From Clostridiales bacterium Firm_04 (GTDB lineage: Bacteria; Bacillota; Clostridia; Oscillospirales; Ruminococcaceae): a stretch of DNA of 64,000 bases. The position numbers were made by a program, and so were the translations under genes. The DNA lies in contig LVAJ01000012.1 of the NCBI GenBank assembly GCA_001603005.1, positions 1-64,000 of the forward strand, read 5' to 3'. The notes under the pieces are model-generated. The model saw only the letters and a list, made by a program, of their open reading frames with translations, did not search any database and was not told the DNA's origin. Shown here piece by piece: positions 16,276 through 25,204 of this stretch; position 1 is the stretch's first letter; each line of letters begins with the position of its first letter.

Positions 16276-19200
16276 ATTTCTGTTTTTCAAATGCCTGACG
16301 GAGCGCCGCTGCGAGCGTGGAGCGGAACACCGGCGTTTTCAGCATGCGCACATTCGGGCGCGCATCGGCATGGAACGCATCGGGCAGAAGCACATCTTCG
16401 ATCACGAACAGCGGACGGTCTTCGCTGAACGCGGTGATCTCGTCGAGACAGCGTTCCGATGCGGCGACCAGATCGGAAGCGCGCACCACGACCAGATCAT
16501 AGTCCGCATCCTGCGTCTGCGCGAGCTTGAGATATGCTTTCACATTTTCAAAATCTGCATGCCAGTCGCTTTGCATGCCGGATTCCCGCAGCATTTCCAT
16601 TGTTGAGATCGCGGCAGGCTGTTTGGAATCCCAGACCAGCGCGCGCTTGCCGAAGGTATACCGCAGCGGGAAGATGATCTGCTGCCGGACAAATCCGAGC
16701 GGCAGCCGCAGAATGACTGCGCAGGCATGATCCGGCATGCGGACGAAATCGAGTGTTCCGTGCATGCGCTCGATCAGACGCTTGCAGAAGTAGAGATTAT
16801 GCGGCTGATAATCCGGATTCTGCGCAAGAAATTCGGATTCGAGTGTGCGGATCGGATCGTTGACCGCGCCCGCATGAAGCTGTTCGAGCGAGTCCACAGC
16901 CGACTGACATCGCGTGACGAGCGAGAACTCATAGACAGCCTGTTTCAGCTGACCGGGGATCGGCGACTGCGCGAGCTGCAAGGTCACGGACGAGGTGTCC
17001 GGCAGCGCGCGGATGACGCTCAGGAACAGCTGATCGAGCAGGAAGGTCAGGCGGTCAGCATCGCAAAGCACCGTTTCGTCTGTCACATGCGTCGCATAGG
17101 ACAGCACGCGAATGCGCTTTTCATCGAAGATCCTGCCGGAAGTCTGCTTGATCCGGCGGAACAGCGCGAGGAACGACATCGGCTGATTGAGGATCGCGAG
17201 CTGATTGTTTTCGAGCAGCAGCATATCTTTTGCGGTTTCCGTCATGGAAGAAAGCTGCTCGTAGGTGCGGTACATCGGCGAAAATTCCGCATGATTCGCC
17301 TTGTTCTCCGGCAGGGAATGTTCCAGTTCGTCAAGATTGCCGTAGAGACGGTTCAGCGCAAGCTGGAAGCTGCTGGCGATATTCATGAACACATGCGCAC
17401 GGCGGATGCGGCTCCGCTCAACCTCGCGCATATTCTCCTGCAGCTGTTCCTTTGCCGCATAAACTGCATGGAGATTGGCGTCGCGCTTCTGAATGATCTC
17501 GTTGATATCCTCCACGCAGGTCATGATATAGCTTTTGCCGTTTTCATTTGTGAAATATCTGACCGAGAAATTGCACCAGATGAAATTGAGCGATTCATCG
17601 GGATCCATGAGGAACAAATGCTGCATTTCCTGCTGATGCTCCCGTGCGCCGCGCAGGATCTGGTCATAGGAGAACAGCTGACGGAACAGCGCGCGGTGCT
17701 CCGGATGCACAAAACGCTCCGGATAGGTCTCGCAGAATGCTGTGAACGCTTCATTCCTGCCGACGGTGATGAGTTCGTGTTCATCGGCATGATAATGCGT
17801 GACCTGATCGGCGTCCGGATCAATCTCGCAGATCTGCCGGAATGACTGCTGAATGGTTTTGTCGATTTTTCTGCGGAGCATGAGCTGTTCGTGCTCCGAC
17901 TGCGTAATATGGATCTGGCTCTTGACCTCGTCGTCAATGTCCGAAATATAGATCATCGAGCGGAAAACGCCCTGATCGTCCTGCTGCATATACATCTCTG
18001 CGCGGACATAGCGCCAGCCTTCCTCCGTTTTGTGGCGGTAGTCGATCGAGACCTGCCGCTTTCCGATGCGGTAGCTTTCGGCGGCAGCACTCGGCAGCAG
18101 CGCCATCGCGACGCGCTTGTAATCCTCCGGATGACAGTTCGGCATGATCATGCGCTCGAAGAACTGCCCGAACGGACAGTCTGCCGGCGGCAGGACCGTG
18201 TGCTCCTTGATGCGGTAGCAGTGCGCGGTCTGCGTGCTGAAATCGCAGGAGATGAACCAGAGATAGCGGTTCTGGATGACCGTATAGAACTGCGAGGTCA
18301 GGGATTCCTGTCTGCGTTTTGCTTCCAGCTCCCGGCGCTTCTGCGCGTCAATGTCCTGCACGGCATAGACCGCTTCGGTCGGACGGTTCTTGGCATCGAA
18401 TGCGGTAAAGGTCAGAACAGAACGCGTCCACTTCGCAGAAATTGCGGAGTCATCGTCCGAACCAATGCGACGATATTCAAAAGTGAGCTTGTTGTCTTTG
18501 CATGCATCGACATTGCAGAGCGCGTCCAGCGTGAGATACTGCTCCAGCGATGCTCTGTCATCGGGCAGCACCATGTCGATCAGCTTTTTGGATACCGCCT
18601 GAAACGGATAGATCTCCTCGACAGAGAAGCTCCGCGCGAGATCCGGATGCGCAGAACAGACGACCGTTTCGCCGGTTGTGAGGTCAATGTGCAGCATCAG
18701 CCGGAAAATATCCGAGATGCTGGTGAGAATATAGTCATTGCGCAGGGAGACCGTTTCGAGCTCCTCCTGCTGCAAATGCATGTCGTTGCTGTCTTTTCCG
18801 AGCAGAAGAACGATCTCTCTGCCGGCAGCGGCGAGCGAAAAGCTTGCCCAGCGGTACTCGTCGTCGCACATGCGGCGGACGGTACATGACGGCGTATTGC
18901 TCTGTTCGAGAAATCCGCGGATCTGTTCGTCAGAAAAGGCATTCAGAAATTGCGCCCGATCCTCCGGATGAACCAGAGCCTCCGCATATTTTGCAATGTA
19001 TTTTTCATACGAGGGAAAATGCGCCTGTGTGTTCATCAGCTTGTTTTTATCGCTGATGACGGCGGCAGTCTGCTGGATCAGATCAATGCGCACCGAAGTG
19101 AAATATGCAGAATCGAGCACGGCACGCATCAGATCCAGCGCTTCCTGCGGCGGACCGTATGCGCGGTTGTCGATCGCGATCACGACAGCAGGTTCGTCGT

Positions 19201-19483
19201 TCCACATCAGCGCATCGGCATGCAGCACTGCTTTGCCGGGAAACCACGGCTGCTGCGGCATCATGAGCGACTGAATGCGCTTGCTTGCAAGTGCGGTGTT
19301 CAGCATCCGGACGATCTCTGCGTCATGGAACAGCGCGGTGAAATCGGTACCGGCTTCCGCTTCCGGAAACAGCTTTTTTGCAGCCGGATTCAGTTCGATC
19401 AGCTTCAAAGAGCTCTGGCTGAACAACAAAACTGCGTCATCACGCAGTTCGAGAAACATTCGATCTGTTGTATGATTCCACAT
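16274..19483 (-). CDS. Multi-PAS sensor protein with degenerate hybrid histidine kinase/receiver architecture
   Basis: PAS-like segments; FMNIASSFQLALNRLYGNL in place of a HisKA H-box; NLYFCKRLIERMHGTL HATPase remnant; YDLVVVRASDL receiver remnant. Confidence 0.65.
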   Translation of the reverse strand: MWNHTTDRMFLELRDDAVLLFSQSSLKLIELNPAAKKLFPEAEAGTDFTALFHDAEIVRMLNTALASKRIQSLMMPQQPWFPGKAVLHADALMWNDEPAVVIAIDNRAYGPPQEALDLMRAVLDSAYFTSVRIDLIQQTAAVISDKNKLMNTQAHFPSYEKYIAKYAEALVHPEDRAQFLNAFSDEQIRGFLEQSNTPSCTVRRMCDDEYRWASFSLAAAGREIVLLLGKDSNDMHLQQEELETVSLRNDYILTSISDIFRLMLHIDLTTGETVVCSAHPDLARSFSVEEIYPFQAVSKKLIDMVLPDDRASLEQYLTLDALCNVDACKDNKLTFEYRRIGSDDDSAISAKWTRSVLTFTAFDAKNRPTEAVYAVQDIDAQKRRELEAKRRQESLTSQFYTVIQNRYLWFISCDFSTQTAHCYRIKEHTVLPPADCPFGQFFERMIMPNCHPEDYKRVAMALLPSAAAESYRIGKRQVSIDYRHKTEEGWRYVRAEMYMQQDDQGVFRSMIYISDIDDEVKSQIHITQSEHEQLMLRRKIDKTIQQSFRQICEIDPDADQVTHYHADEHELITVGRNEAFTAFCETYPERFVHPEHRALFRQLFSYDQILRGAREHQQEMQHLFLMDPDESLNFIWCNFSVRYFTNENGKSYIMTCVEDINEIIQKRDANLHAVYAAKEQLQENMREVERSRIRRAHVFMNIASSFQLALNRLYGNLDELEHSLPENKANHAEFSPMYRTYEQLSSMTETAKDMLLLENNQLAILNQPMSFLALFRRIKQTSGRIFDEKRIRVLSYATHVTDETVLCDADRLTFLLDQLFLSVIRALPDTSSVTLQLAQSPIPGQLKQAVYEFSLVTRCQSAVDSLEQLHAGAVNDPIRTLESEFLAQNPDYQPHNLYFCKRLIERMHGTLDFVRMPDHACAVILRLPLGFVRQQIIFPLRYTFGKRALVWDSKQPAAISTMEMLRESGMQSDWHADFENVKAYLKLAQTQDADYDLVVVRASDLVAASERCLDEITAFSEDRPLFVIEDVLLPDAFHADARPNVRMLKTPVFRSTLAAALRQAFEKQK

Positions 19484-19545
19484 ATTCGCTCCTCCAATCC
19501 TTCGTATTTCCCCGTAAACATGTGAAATTCCCGTAAATATCTTTT

Positions 19546-19574
19546 ATTATACCAAAACAGCCGCGGAAAGTCAA
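19546..19574 (-). promoter_or_regulatory. Promoter TTGACT-N17-TATAAT for the PAS-sensor gene
   Basis: Minus-strand boxes at 19569-19574 and 19546-19551. Confidence 0.6.
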
Positions 19575-19613
19575 TGACTCTGCGGCTGTTTTCATCTCAA
19601 TATACAAAAAGCA

Positions 19614-20273
19614 TCAAAACATTTGCATCATTTCTGCCGGACTATGTGCAAAATTTCTCGCACCATTTGTTAGCAGTAATTCTTTATCTCGAAATCCCCA
19701 CAAAACACTGATGCACGGAACGCCCGCGTTTTGCGCAGTCTGCACATCGACTTCCGAATCACCGACATAGACCGTGTTGTCTGTATCCGCATCCAGCTGC
19801 TGCATTGCGGCGAACAGCGAATCCGGCGCCGGCTTCATCCGGACGCCTTCCTGTTGCCCGATCGCGGTCTGAATGCAGTCCCCGAAGAAGCTTCTGCACA
19901 GCGCTTTGACTTGTGCATCTGGTTTATTCGACACAACGGCGAGCGCATAGCCCTTGTGGGAAAGATCGTTCAGCATTTCGGTGATGCCGGCATAGGGCGC
20001 CGTGTTTTCCCGACAGCGCTGCGCATAGATCCTGCGTATGTCTGTCAGAACTGCGTCATAGGACGGGTGCTGCATACCGGACGGGATTGCGCGTTCCACG
20101 AGCTTTGCAATGCCGTTTCCGACGAATCTGCGTACTTCGTCTGTCGTGCGCTCCGGCAGACTGTGATTGCGGAGCGCTTCATTGAGACTGTTTTTGAGGT
20201 CGGTCAGTGTGTCGAGCAGCGTGCCGTCCAGATCGAAAATGATCGCTTTGATATTGTTCGTGTCCATAGACAT
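19614..20273 (-). CDS. HAD-family hydrolase, phosphoglycolate phosphatase-like
   Basis: IIFDLDGTLLDTL, VVSNKPD, VYVGDSEVDVQTAQNAG. Confidence 0.85.
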   Translation of the reverse strand: MSMDTNNIKAIIFDLDGTLLDTLTDLKNSLNEALRNHSLPERTTDEVRRFVGNGIAKLVERAIPSGMQHPSYDAVLTDIRRIYAQRCRENTAPYAGITEMLNDLSHKGYALAVVSNKPDAQVKALCRSFFGDCIQTAIGQQEGVRMKPAPDSLFAAMQQLDADTDNTVYVGDSEVDVQTAQNAGVPCISVLWGFRDKELLLTNGARNFAHSPAEMMQMF

Positions 20274-20315
20274 CCTTTCGCCAAAAAGTGAGAAAAAGTC
20301 CGTAAATGCGCTGTT

Positions 20316-21233
20316 TCACATGGAACAGTCATTCGGATCATAGAAGCATCCCTGCACCCAGCCGTTCGCAGCCATTCTGCGGTCGATCGTTGTCAGGATC
20401 AGGTCGCGCTGAATGATCCAGTCCGGTGCGAGCAGGCGGTCGCGCAGGCAGTTTCCGGTCATGCGGTGTACGACGATCTCCGGCGAGAGATGCGTCAGCG
20501 CCTCGATCGCCCAGTCGATATACGTCTGCATGGAGATCGGCGTAAACTCGCCGCGCAGATATTGCGATGCGAGAACTGTGTCCTTCATCACAAACAGGCT
20601 GTGGATCTTGATGCCGTCCGCTTTGACCGCATTCACCACGCGGATCGTCCGCCGGATATCATCGAGCGTTTCGCCGGGCAATCCGAGGATGATGTGCACG
20701 ATGACCGGCAGTCCGTATTTCCGGAGCGTCGCAGCGGCATCGAGAAAGCAGTTCAGATGATAGCCGCGGTTGATGCGGTCGGCGGTGCGGTCGTTCGCGG
20801 TTTGCAGACCGAGCTCCGTCCAGACCTCATATTTTTTGGCGTATTCCGCAAGCAGTGCAGCAGTTTCATCGTTGATGCAGTCCGGTCTCGTGCCGATATC
20901 GAGCACCTTGATCCGGTCGTCGATCAGCGCTGCATCATACCGCGCGCGCAGCACATCGACCGGCGCATAGGTGTTCGTGAAATTCTGAAAATAGACGATC
21001 CATGCGGAATCCGCAGGCGCTTTGTTCAGCACGGCTTCCGCCTGTTCGCGGATCGTTTTGGATGCATCGAGCTGTTCGCCGGCACCGCGTTCGCCGCAGA
21101 ATGTGCAGCCGCCGGAACCGCATGTGCCGTCGCGGTTCGGGCAGGTGAATCCGCCGTCAATGCAGATCTTGCGGATCTTTTTGCCGTAATGCTCGTGCAT
21201 CAGTTGGTTCATTGTGTAATACGGATGCTTCAT
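20316..21233 (-). CDS. TIGR01212/YhcC-family radical SAM protein
   Basis: CIDGGFTCPNRDGTCGSGGCTFCGERGAGE; start overlaps upstream stop (ATGA). Confidence 0.85.
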   Translation of the reverse strand: MKHPYYTMNQLMHEHYGKKIRKICIDGGFTCPNRDGTCGSGGCTFCGERGAGEQLDASKTIREQAEAVLNKAPADSAWIVYFQNFTNTYAPVDVLRARYDAALIDDRIKVLDIGTRPDCINDETAALLAEYAKKYEVWTELGLQTANDRTADRINRGYHLNCFLDAAATLRKYGLPVIVHIILGLPGETLDDIRRTIRVVNAVKADGIKIHSLFVMKDTVLASQYLRGEFTPISMQTYIDWAIEALTHLSPEIVVHRMTGNCLRDRLLAPDWIIQRDLILTTIDRRMAANGWVQGCFYDPNDCSM

Positions 21234-22201
21234 GCATGCGATTCCATTTCCGCCCAAATCGTGTCCGCGATGAGCTGCTGTCCGGCTTCATTCGGGTGCG
21301 GATCGACAAATTCCGCTTCATCGAACTGCGATGCGGCATCGGAACCGTCCGGCAGAGACACATCTTCCGGCAGCTCCGTCTTGCCGATGATCGGCACCGG
21401 ATCGCATTTTGCAAACGCTTCTGCCACATCGACCGGAATCAGATCCGAATGCGCATCGGTGAATGCAGAAAGGATCGCATTTGCGCGGTCGATCTGCTCC
21501 TGCGCGTAATCGCCGAACGCTTCGGTTTCACCCGGCAGACCGGCACTTTCCATGCCGCGGTACGGATTGTAGATGTTCAGCACATAGACCTGTCCGTCAG
21601 GATTGCGCTCGCGGATCCAGTTGTAGATCGCATCCAGATCGGTTTCGAGCTGCTGCAAATTTGTGTCAATGCGCGATTGCAGCTCCTTGCGCACGGCTTC
21701 CTCATCCTGAAAAGCATCTTCGATTTTCGTCTGCATGGCTTCGATCTGTTCATCGGTAATGGATTCGATGTCCATATCCGTGTCAATATCCGTGACTTCC
21801 TTGACGTAATCGGAATACACGCGCAGCAGATTATTCGAGCCGATGTTGATGATAATGGTTTCGGCGGACGGGAGCCGCATGGCTCTGCCTTTTTCGAGCC
21901 GCCAGAGCAGATCCGAGCTGTCGTCGCCGCTGAGCGCATAGTTATAGTCATGCCAGTCAGCGTCATCGCGTTCACCGAGCTTCTTCGCAATGATCGCGGA
22001 ATAGCGCTGATTGTCTGGATCTTCCATGCCGTAGCCGAACGCGATCGAATCGCCGAGCGTCACGAGCGCGTGCTCTACGGGCTGCGGGGCAGTGGTTTCG
22101 GCAGCAGACGATTCACTGCCGGAATCGGTTTTTGCGGTATCGGCACAGCCGGTCAGCAGCAGGGCACTGCAAAATACAGCGACCAGAGTTTTCCATTTCA
22201 A
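21230..22201 (-). CDS. SGNH/GDSL-family hydrolase lipoprotein
   Basis: Lipobox LLLTGC; LVTLGDSIAFGYG block I and DPHPNEAGQQL block V. Confidence 0.85.
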   Translation of the reverse strand: MKWKTLVAVFCSALLLTGCADTAKTDSGSESSAAETTAPQPVEHALVTLGDSIAFGYGMEDPDNQRYSAIIAKKLGERDDADWHDYNYALSGDDSSDLLWRLEKGRAMRLPSAETIIINIGSNNLLRVYSDYVKEVTDIDTDMDIESITDEQIEAMQTKIEDAFQDEEAVRKELQSRIDTNLQQLETDLDAIYNWIRERNPDGQVYVLNIYNPYRGMESAGLPGETEAFGDYAQEQIDRANAILSAFTDAHSDLIPVDVAEAFAKCDPVPIIGKTELPEDVSLPDGSDAASQFDEAEFVDPHPNEAGQQLIADTIWAEMESHA

Positions 22202-22231
22202 GGTATGACACTCCTTCCGGTTTCGGGGCGG

Positions 22232-23056
22232 TCAGTCAGCATTTTTTCTTTCATAATAACGCAAAATCGCCTCTGTCAATGCCTGTTCGTCGTCAAATGT
22301 TTTGTCATCTGTCAGCGTTTTTCCGTTCGCATCTGTGATGTTCAGCGTGAGGGCTTCATAGTCTGCATCGGCTGTGAGAACGGTTTGCAGGCTGCCGTCT
22401 GTCCATTGCGATTCCGTCACGATCCCGTGTCCGCGTTCCTGCTGCAGTGTGCAGATGTGCTTTACATCTTCATAATACTGCGGATTCCGGAGCAGAACCG
22501 GTTCCGGTTTGAAATGTGCATCGGCATCGTCCCACAAAAAGACCGCATATGCTTTTTCTGCATCCGTCAGGCGAACCGGTACAGAGAGGTCAAGGTCGCC
22601 GTCGAAATCAGAATCATAGAGGTAGTATTCCGTTTCCGCCAGCAATTGCGTCACTGCGGAAAGATCCGCTTCGAGACTCTGATAATTGCCGCCGGCAAGC
22701 CGCATGGAAACACCGTTCTCAAAGAACCGGTACGTGAAATACTGCGGGAGCGGCGTTTCGGCATGTTCTTCTCCGCCGTCGCCGCCCTGATAATCCGGCG
22801 CGGAGATCTCCGGTGCCGTGAACAGCGTTTCGGCAGCTTCCGGCTGTTCCGGATCGGATACGGATGTCGTATCTGCGGGAACGGAACTGCTTGTCGCAGT
22901 CAGAATATCTGTCGTTATTTCCGTGGATGCAGCCGCATCAGTTGATTCCGCCTCAGCGGTTTCCGTCTGCTGCGAGGATTCCGGATTTGTCGTTTTGCCT
23001 GCACATCCCGTGCAAAGCAGCCCGCAGAGCAGCAGGCAGGGGAGAGATTGCTTCAT
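22232..23056 (-). CDS. Lipoprotein, unknown function
   Basis: MKQSLPCLLLCGLLCTGCAGK lipobox; Ser/Thr-rich linker. Confidence 0.6.
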   Translation of the reverse strand: MKQSLPCLLLCGLLCTGCAGKTTNPESSQQTETAEAESTDAAASTEITTDILTATSSSVPADTTSVSDPEQPEAAETLFTAPEISAPDYQGGDGGEEHAETPLPQYFTYRFFENGVSMRLAGGNYQSLEADLSAVTQLLAETEYYLYDSDFDGDLDLSVPVRLTDAEKAYAVFLWDDADAHFKPEPVLLRNPQYYEDVKHICTLQQERGHGIVTESQWTDGSLQTVLTADADYEALTLNITDANGKTLTDDKTFDDEQALTEAILRYYERKNAD

Positions 23057-23119
23057 TCGGATCAGATCCTTTCAGAAACAGCACAAGGAAGCAGAGAAAA
23101 CTCCCTGCTTCCTGTGTCA

Positions 23120-23743
23120 TTACTCAAAATAATCGCGGTATCTCTGGAGCGTATCGCTGATGCGGTCCCAGATCGTGATATAGCCGTCGTGCTCCTCGAA
23201 GACCTTGCCGTGCGAATTGCCGTTGTCGAATTTCATCTGTGAATAGTTGTTGTCGAAATGCGGCACATAGGTATTCGGATGACCGGCAGGATCGGAGCAT
23301 CTGCGGCGCAGCGCGTCGATCGTGACATTGCCGATCTCCTGCTTCAGCTCGAAGAAGGCGCGCAGGATCTTGTGATTGTTCTGCTGCGGATTTCTCGCCC
23401 AGCGCGGAATGCGGTGGATCGCCTTGCCCCACTCCGAGAAATAATCGGTGCGCTGGGACTGACGCTGCTGTTGCTGCTGATGTGTCGGTGTTCCGCGCAT
23501 CGGAGGCGGCGCGGCATTTGCAGCGGAATCGTTCCGCGGCGGCTGCTGAACCGGATGCGGGGTGACATGGGTGCGCTGTTCCGGCGTGCGGAACTCATTG
23601 GCTGCGGACTGCAGTGCGCGTGCGAGATAGCCGCGGACAAATTCCTCTGCGACAGCATCGCGGTTGTCGCCGGAAAGCTGCAGTGCAAGCTCGAATTTAT
23701 CTGCCAGTGCATCAGGCAGATTGAACGTGATCTGTTTCATCAT
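23120..23743 (-). CDS. RHH-like N-terminal domain protein with conserved C-terminal domain
   Basis: MKQITFNLPDALADKFELALQLSGDNRDAVAEEFVRGYL; RBS CGGAGG. Confidence 0.65.
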   Translation of the reverse strand: MMKQITFNLPDALADKFELALQLSGDNRDAVAEEFVRGYLARALQSAANEFRTPEQRTHVTPHPVQQPPRNDSAANAAPPPMRGTPTHQQQQQRQSQRTDYFSEWGKAIHRIPRWARNPQQNNHKILRAFFELKQEIGNVTIDALRRRCSDPAGHPNTYVPHFDNNYSQMKFDNGNSHGKVFEEHDGYITIWDRISDTLQRYRDYFE

Positions 23744-23805
23744 GAACCTCCGTTCTTAGATTGCGGTTGGTTATGGTCATTTGCATGGGAATGGTTTATG
23801 ATGAC

Positions 23806-23834
23806 AGTATAATACTAATTTGCAAATTTGTCAA
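23806..23834 (-). promoter_or_regulatory. Promoter TTGACA-N17-TATACT with operator in the spacer
   Basis: Minus-strand boxes at 23829-23834 and 23806-23811; spacer contains the palindrome AATTTGCAAATT (23817-23828). Confidence 0.75.
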
Positions 23835-24033
23835 GTGCTAATTTGCAAATTAGTACTTTTGTAACCGAATTGTAATATTCGAGGATCCGTGCAGGCAGTC
23901 GTGATGCGAAACCTTTCCGGCAGCGCAGCACATATTGTACGGCGCATTTGCTTTCAAATGCGTCATGCGTGAAATGAAAATCAAGTTGCCAGAACACAGT
24001 CTTTGATCCCTCTGGCACATTCTTTATCATCAT
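23815..24033 (-). CDS. Small ORF, 72 aa, unknown
   Basis: Start overlaps the upstream sORF stop (ATGA); its 3' end lies in the palindromic operators. Confidence 0.3.
   Translation of the reverse strand: MMIKNVPEGSKTVFWQLDFHFTHDAFESKCAVQYVLRCRKGFASRLPARILEYYNSVTKVLICKLALDKFAN
23817..23853. promoter_or_regulatory. Two tandem perfect palindromes AATTTGCAAATT (23 bp apart)
   Basis: 23817-23828 and 23840-23851; the second extends to the 16-bp perfect palindrome CTAATTTGCAAATTAG (23838-23853). Confidence 0.75.
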
Positions 24034-24188
24034 TGGGTATCATTATTGGGCTTCAGATAGATCGCAGCGCCGTTATCAAGCACTGTATAGTGGAGCGGGC
24101 GAATGATTTCAAGAAAATGCGCTTCAAATTCTTCATCGGTCATCTGATTCCCGACCGGAACCATGATCTGTCCTGATGTCGTAGACAT
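24030..24188 (-). CDS. Small ORF, 52 aa (MSTTSGQIMVPVGNQMTDEEFEAHFLEIIRPLHYTVLDNGAAIYLKPNNDTQ)
   Basis: Read directly on the minus strand; not in the provided ORF track. Confidence 0.4.
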   Translation of the reverse strand: MSTTSGQIMVPVGNQMTDEEFEAHFLEIIRPLHYTVLDNGAAIYLKPNNDTQ

Positions 24189-24226
24189 AGATCCTTCAAC
24201 TCTGAAACTATGGATTTATCTCTACT

Positions 24227-25204
24227 TCAGCGTTCTGAAACAGAACGTTTCTTTTTCACAGGATATGCAGCGCCGAACGGATGCGGCTTTGTGAAGCGTT
24301 CCAGATACGGCGTCAGCAGATTCATCATGACGATCGCAAACGGGATGCCTTCCGGATAGCCGCCATAATGACGGATCAGGAAGGTGAGCACGCCGCAGCC
24401 GAGCCCGAACAGGCATTTTCCGCCGCGCGTGACAGGTACCGTCGTGTAATCCGCAGTCATGAAGCATGCACCGAGCAGGAATCCGCCGGAAAGCAGCTGT
24501 GCGGGGACGTCGTATCCGCCGAGCGCGGTCAGGAGCGTGAAGCTGCCGATGCAGGTAAGCGGTGCGACCGGCGAAGAAATGCGTGTCAGCCAGAGGAACA
24601 CGGCGCCGAGCAGGATGCCGAGTGCGCATGTCTCACCGATGTTGCCGGCGGTATTGCCGAGCAGCAGATCCCAGTAGGTCGCGTGCGCACCGGTCAGCGG
24701 CGTCTGCGTGACGACCGCGGATGCAGTCTGTACATTGTCCGGAAGTGTGAACAGCGAATCTGTCAGCGGCAGCCGCCAGACAGTCATATCGTCCATGAAC
24801 AGCACCATGAGCAGGATCTTTGCCGTTGCAGCTGGATTTGCAAAGTTTTTGCCGATGCCGCCGAACAGTTGCTTGACAAAGATGATCGCGAATGCACTGC
24901 CGATCGCCGCCTTCCAGAGCGGAAAATCAGGCGGCAGCGTCATGCCGAGCAGCAGTCCCGTGACGACAGCGCTGAAATCCTGAACCGTCTGCTGTTTTCG
25001 GGTAACTGCGCGGAACAACAGCTCTGAAAGCGCGGCAGTTCCGACGGTAACGCCGAGCAGTGCCGCAGCGCTCAGTCCGTAATTGAGGCAGCCGGTGATC
25101 GCGGCAGGGAGCAGCGCCAGTATCACGCAGAGCATAATCTTGCGCGAGGATGCGCCGCTGCGAATGAAAGGTGATACGGGTTCTTTTGGTTTTCTCAAGC
25201 TCAT
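24227..25204 (-). CDS. rnfD: Rnf complex subunit RnfD
   Basis: NQR2/RnfD/RnfE-like membrane protein; TASAVVTQTPLTG in the FMN-attachment region; ATGA overlap with rnfC. Confidence 0.82.
   Translation of the reverse strand: MSLRKPKEPVSPFIRSGASSRKIMLCVILALLPAAITGCLNYGLSAAALLGVTVGTAALSELLFRAVTRKQQTVQDFSAVVTGLLLGMTLPPDFPLWKAAIGSAFAIIFVKQLFGGIGKNFANPAATAKILLMVLFMDDMTVWRLPLTDSLFTLPDNVQTASAVVTQTPLTGAHATYWDLLLGNTAGNIGETCALGILLGAVFLWLTRISSPVAPLTCIGSFTLLTALGGYDVPAQLLSGGFLLGACFMTADYTTVPVTRGGKCLFGLGCGVLTFLIRHYGGYPEGIPFAIVMMNLLTPYLERFTKPHPFGAAYPVKKKRSVSER

Noticed and set aside
20466-21509. 347 aa plus-strand ORF
   Set aside because: Antisense to the YhcC-type radical SAM gene with a clear Fe-S cysteine motif.
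21212-22945. 577 aa plus-strand ORF
   Set aside because: Spans the antisense of two lipoprotein genes with lipoboxes; artefact.
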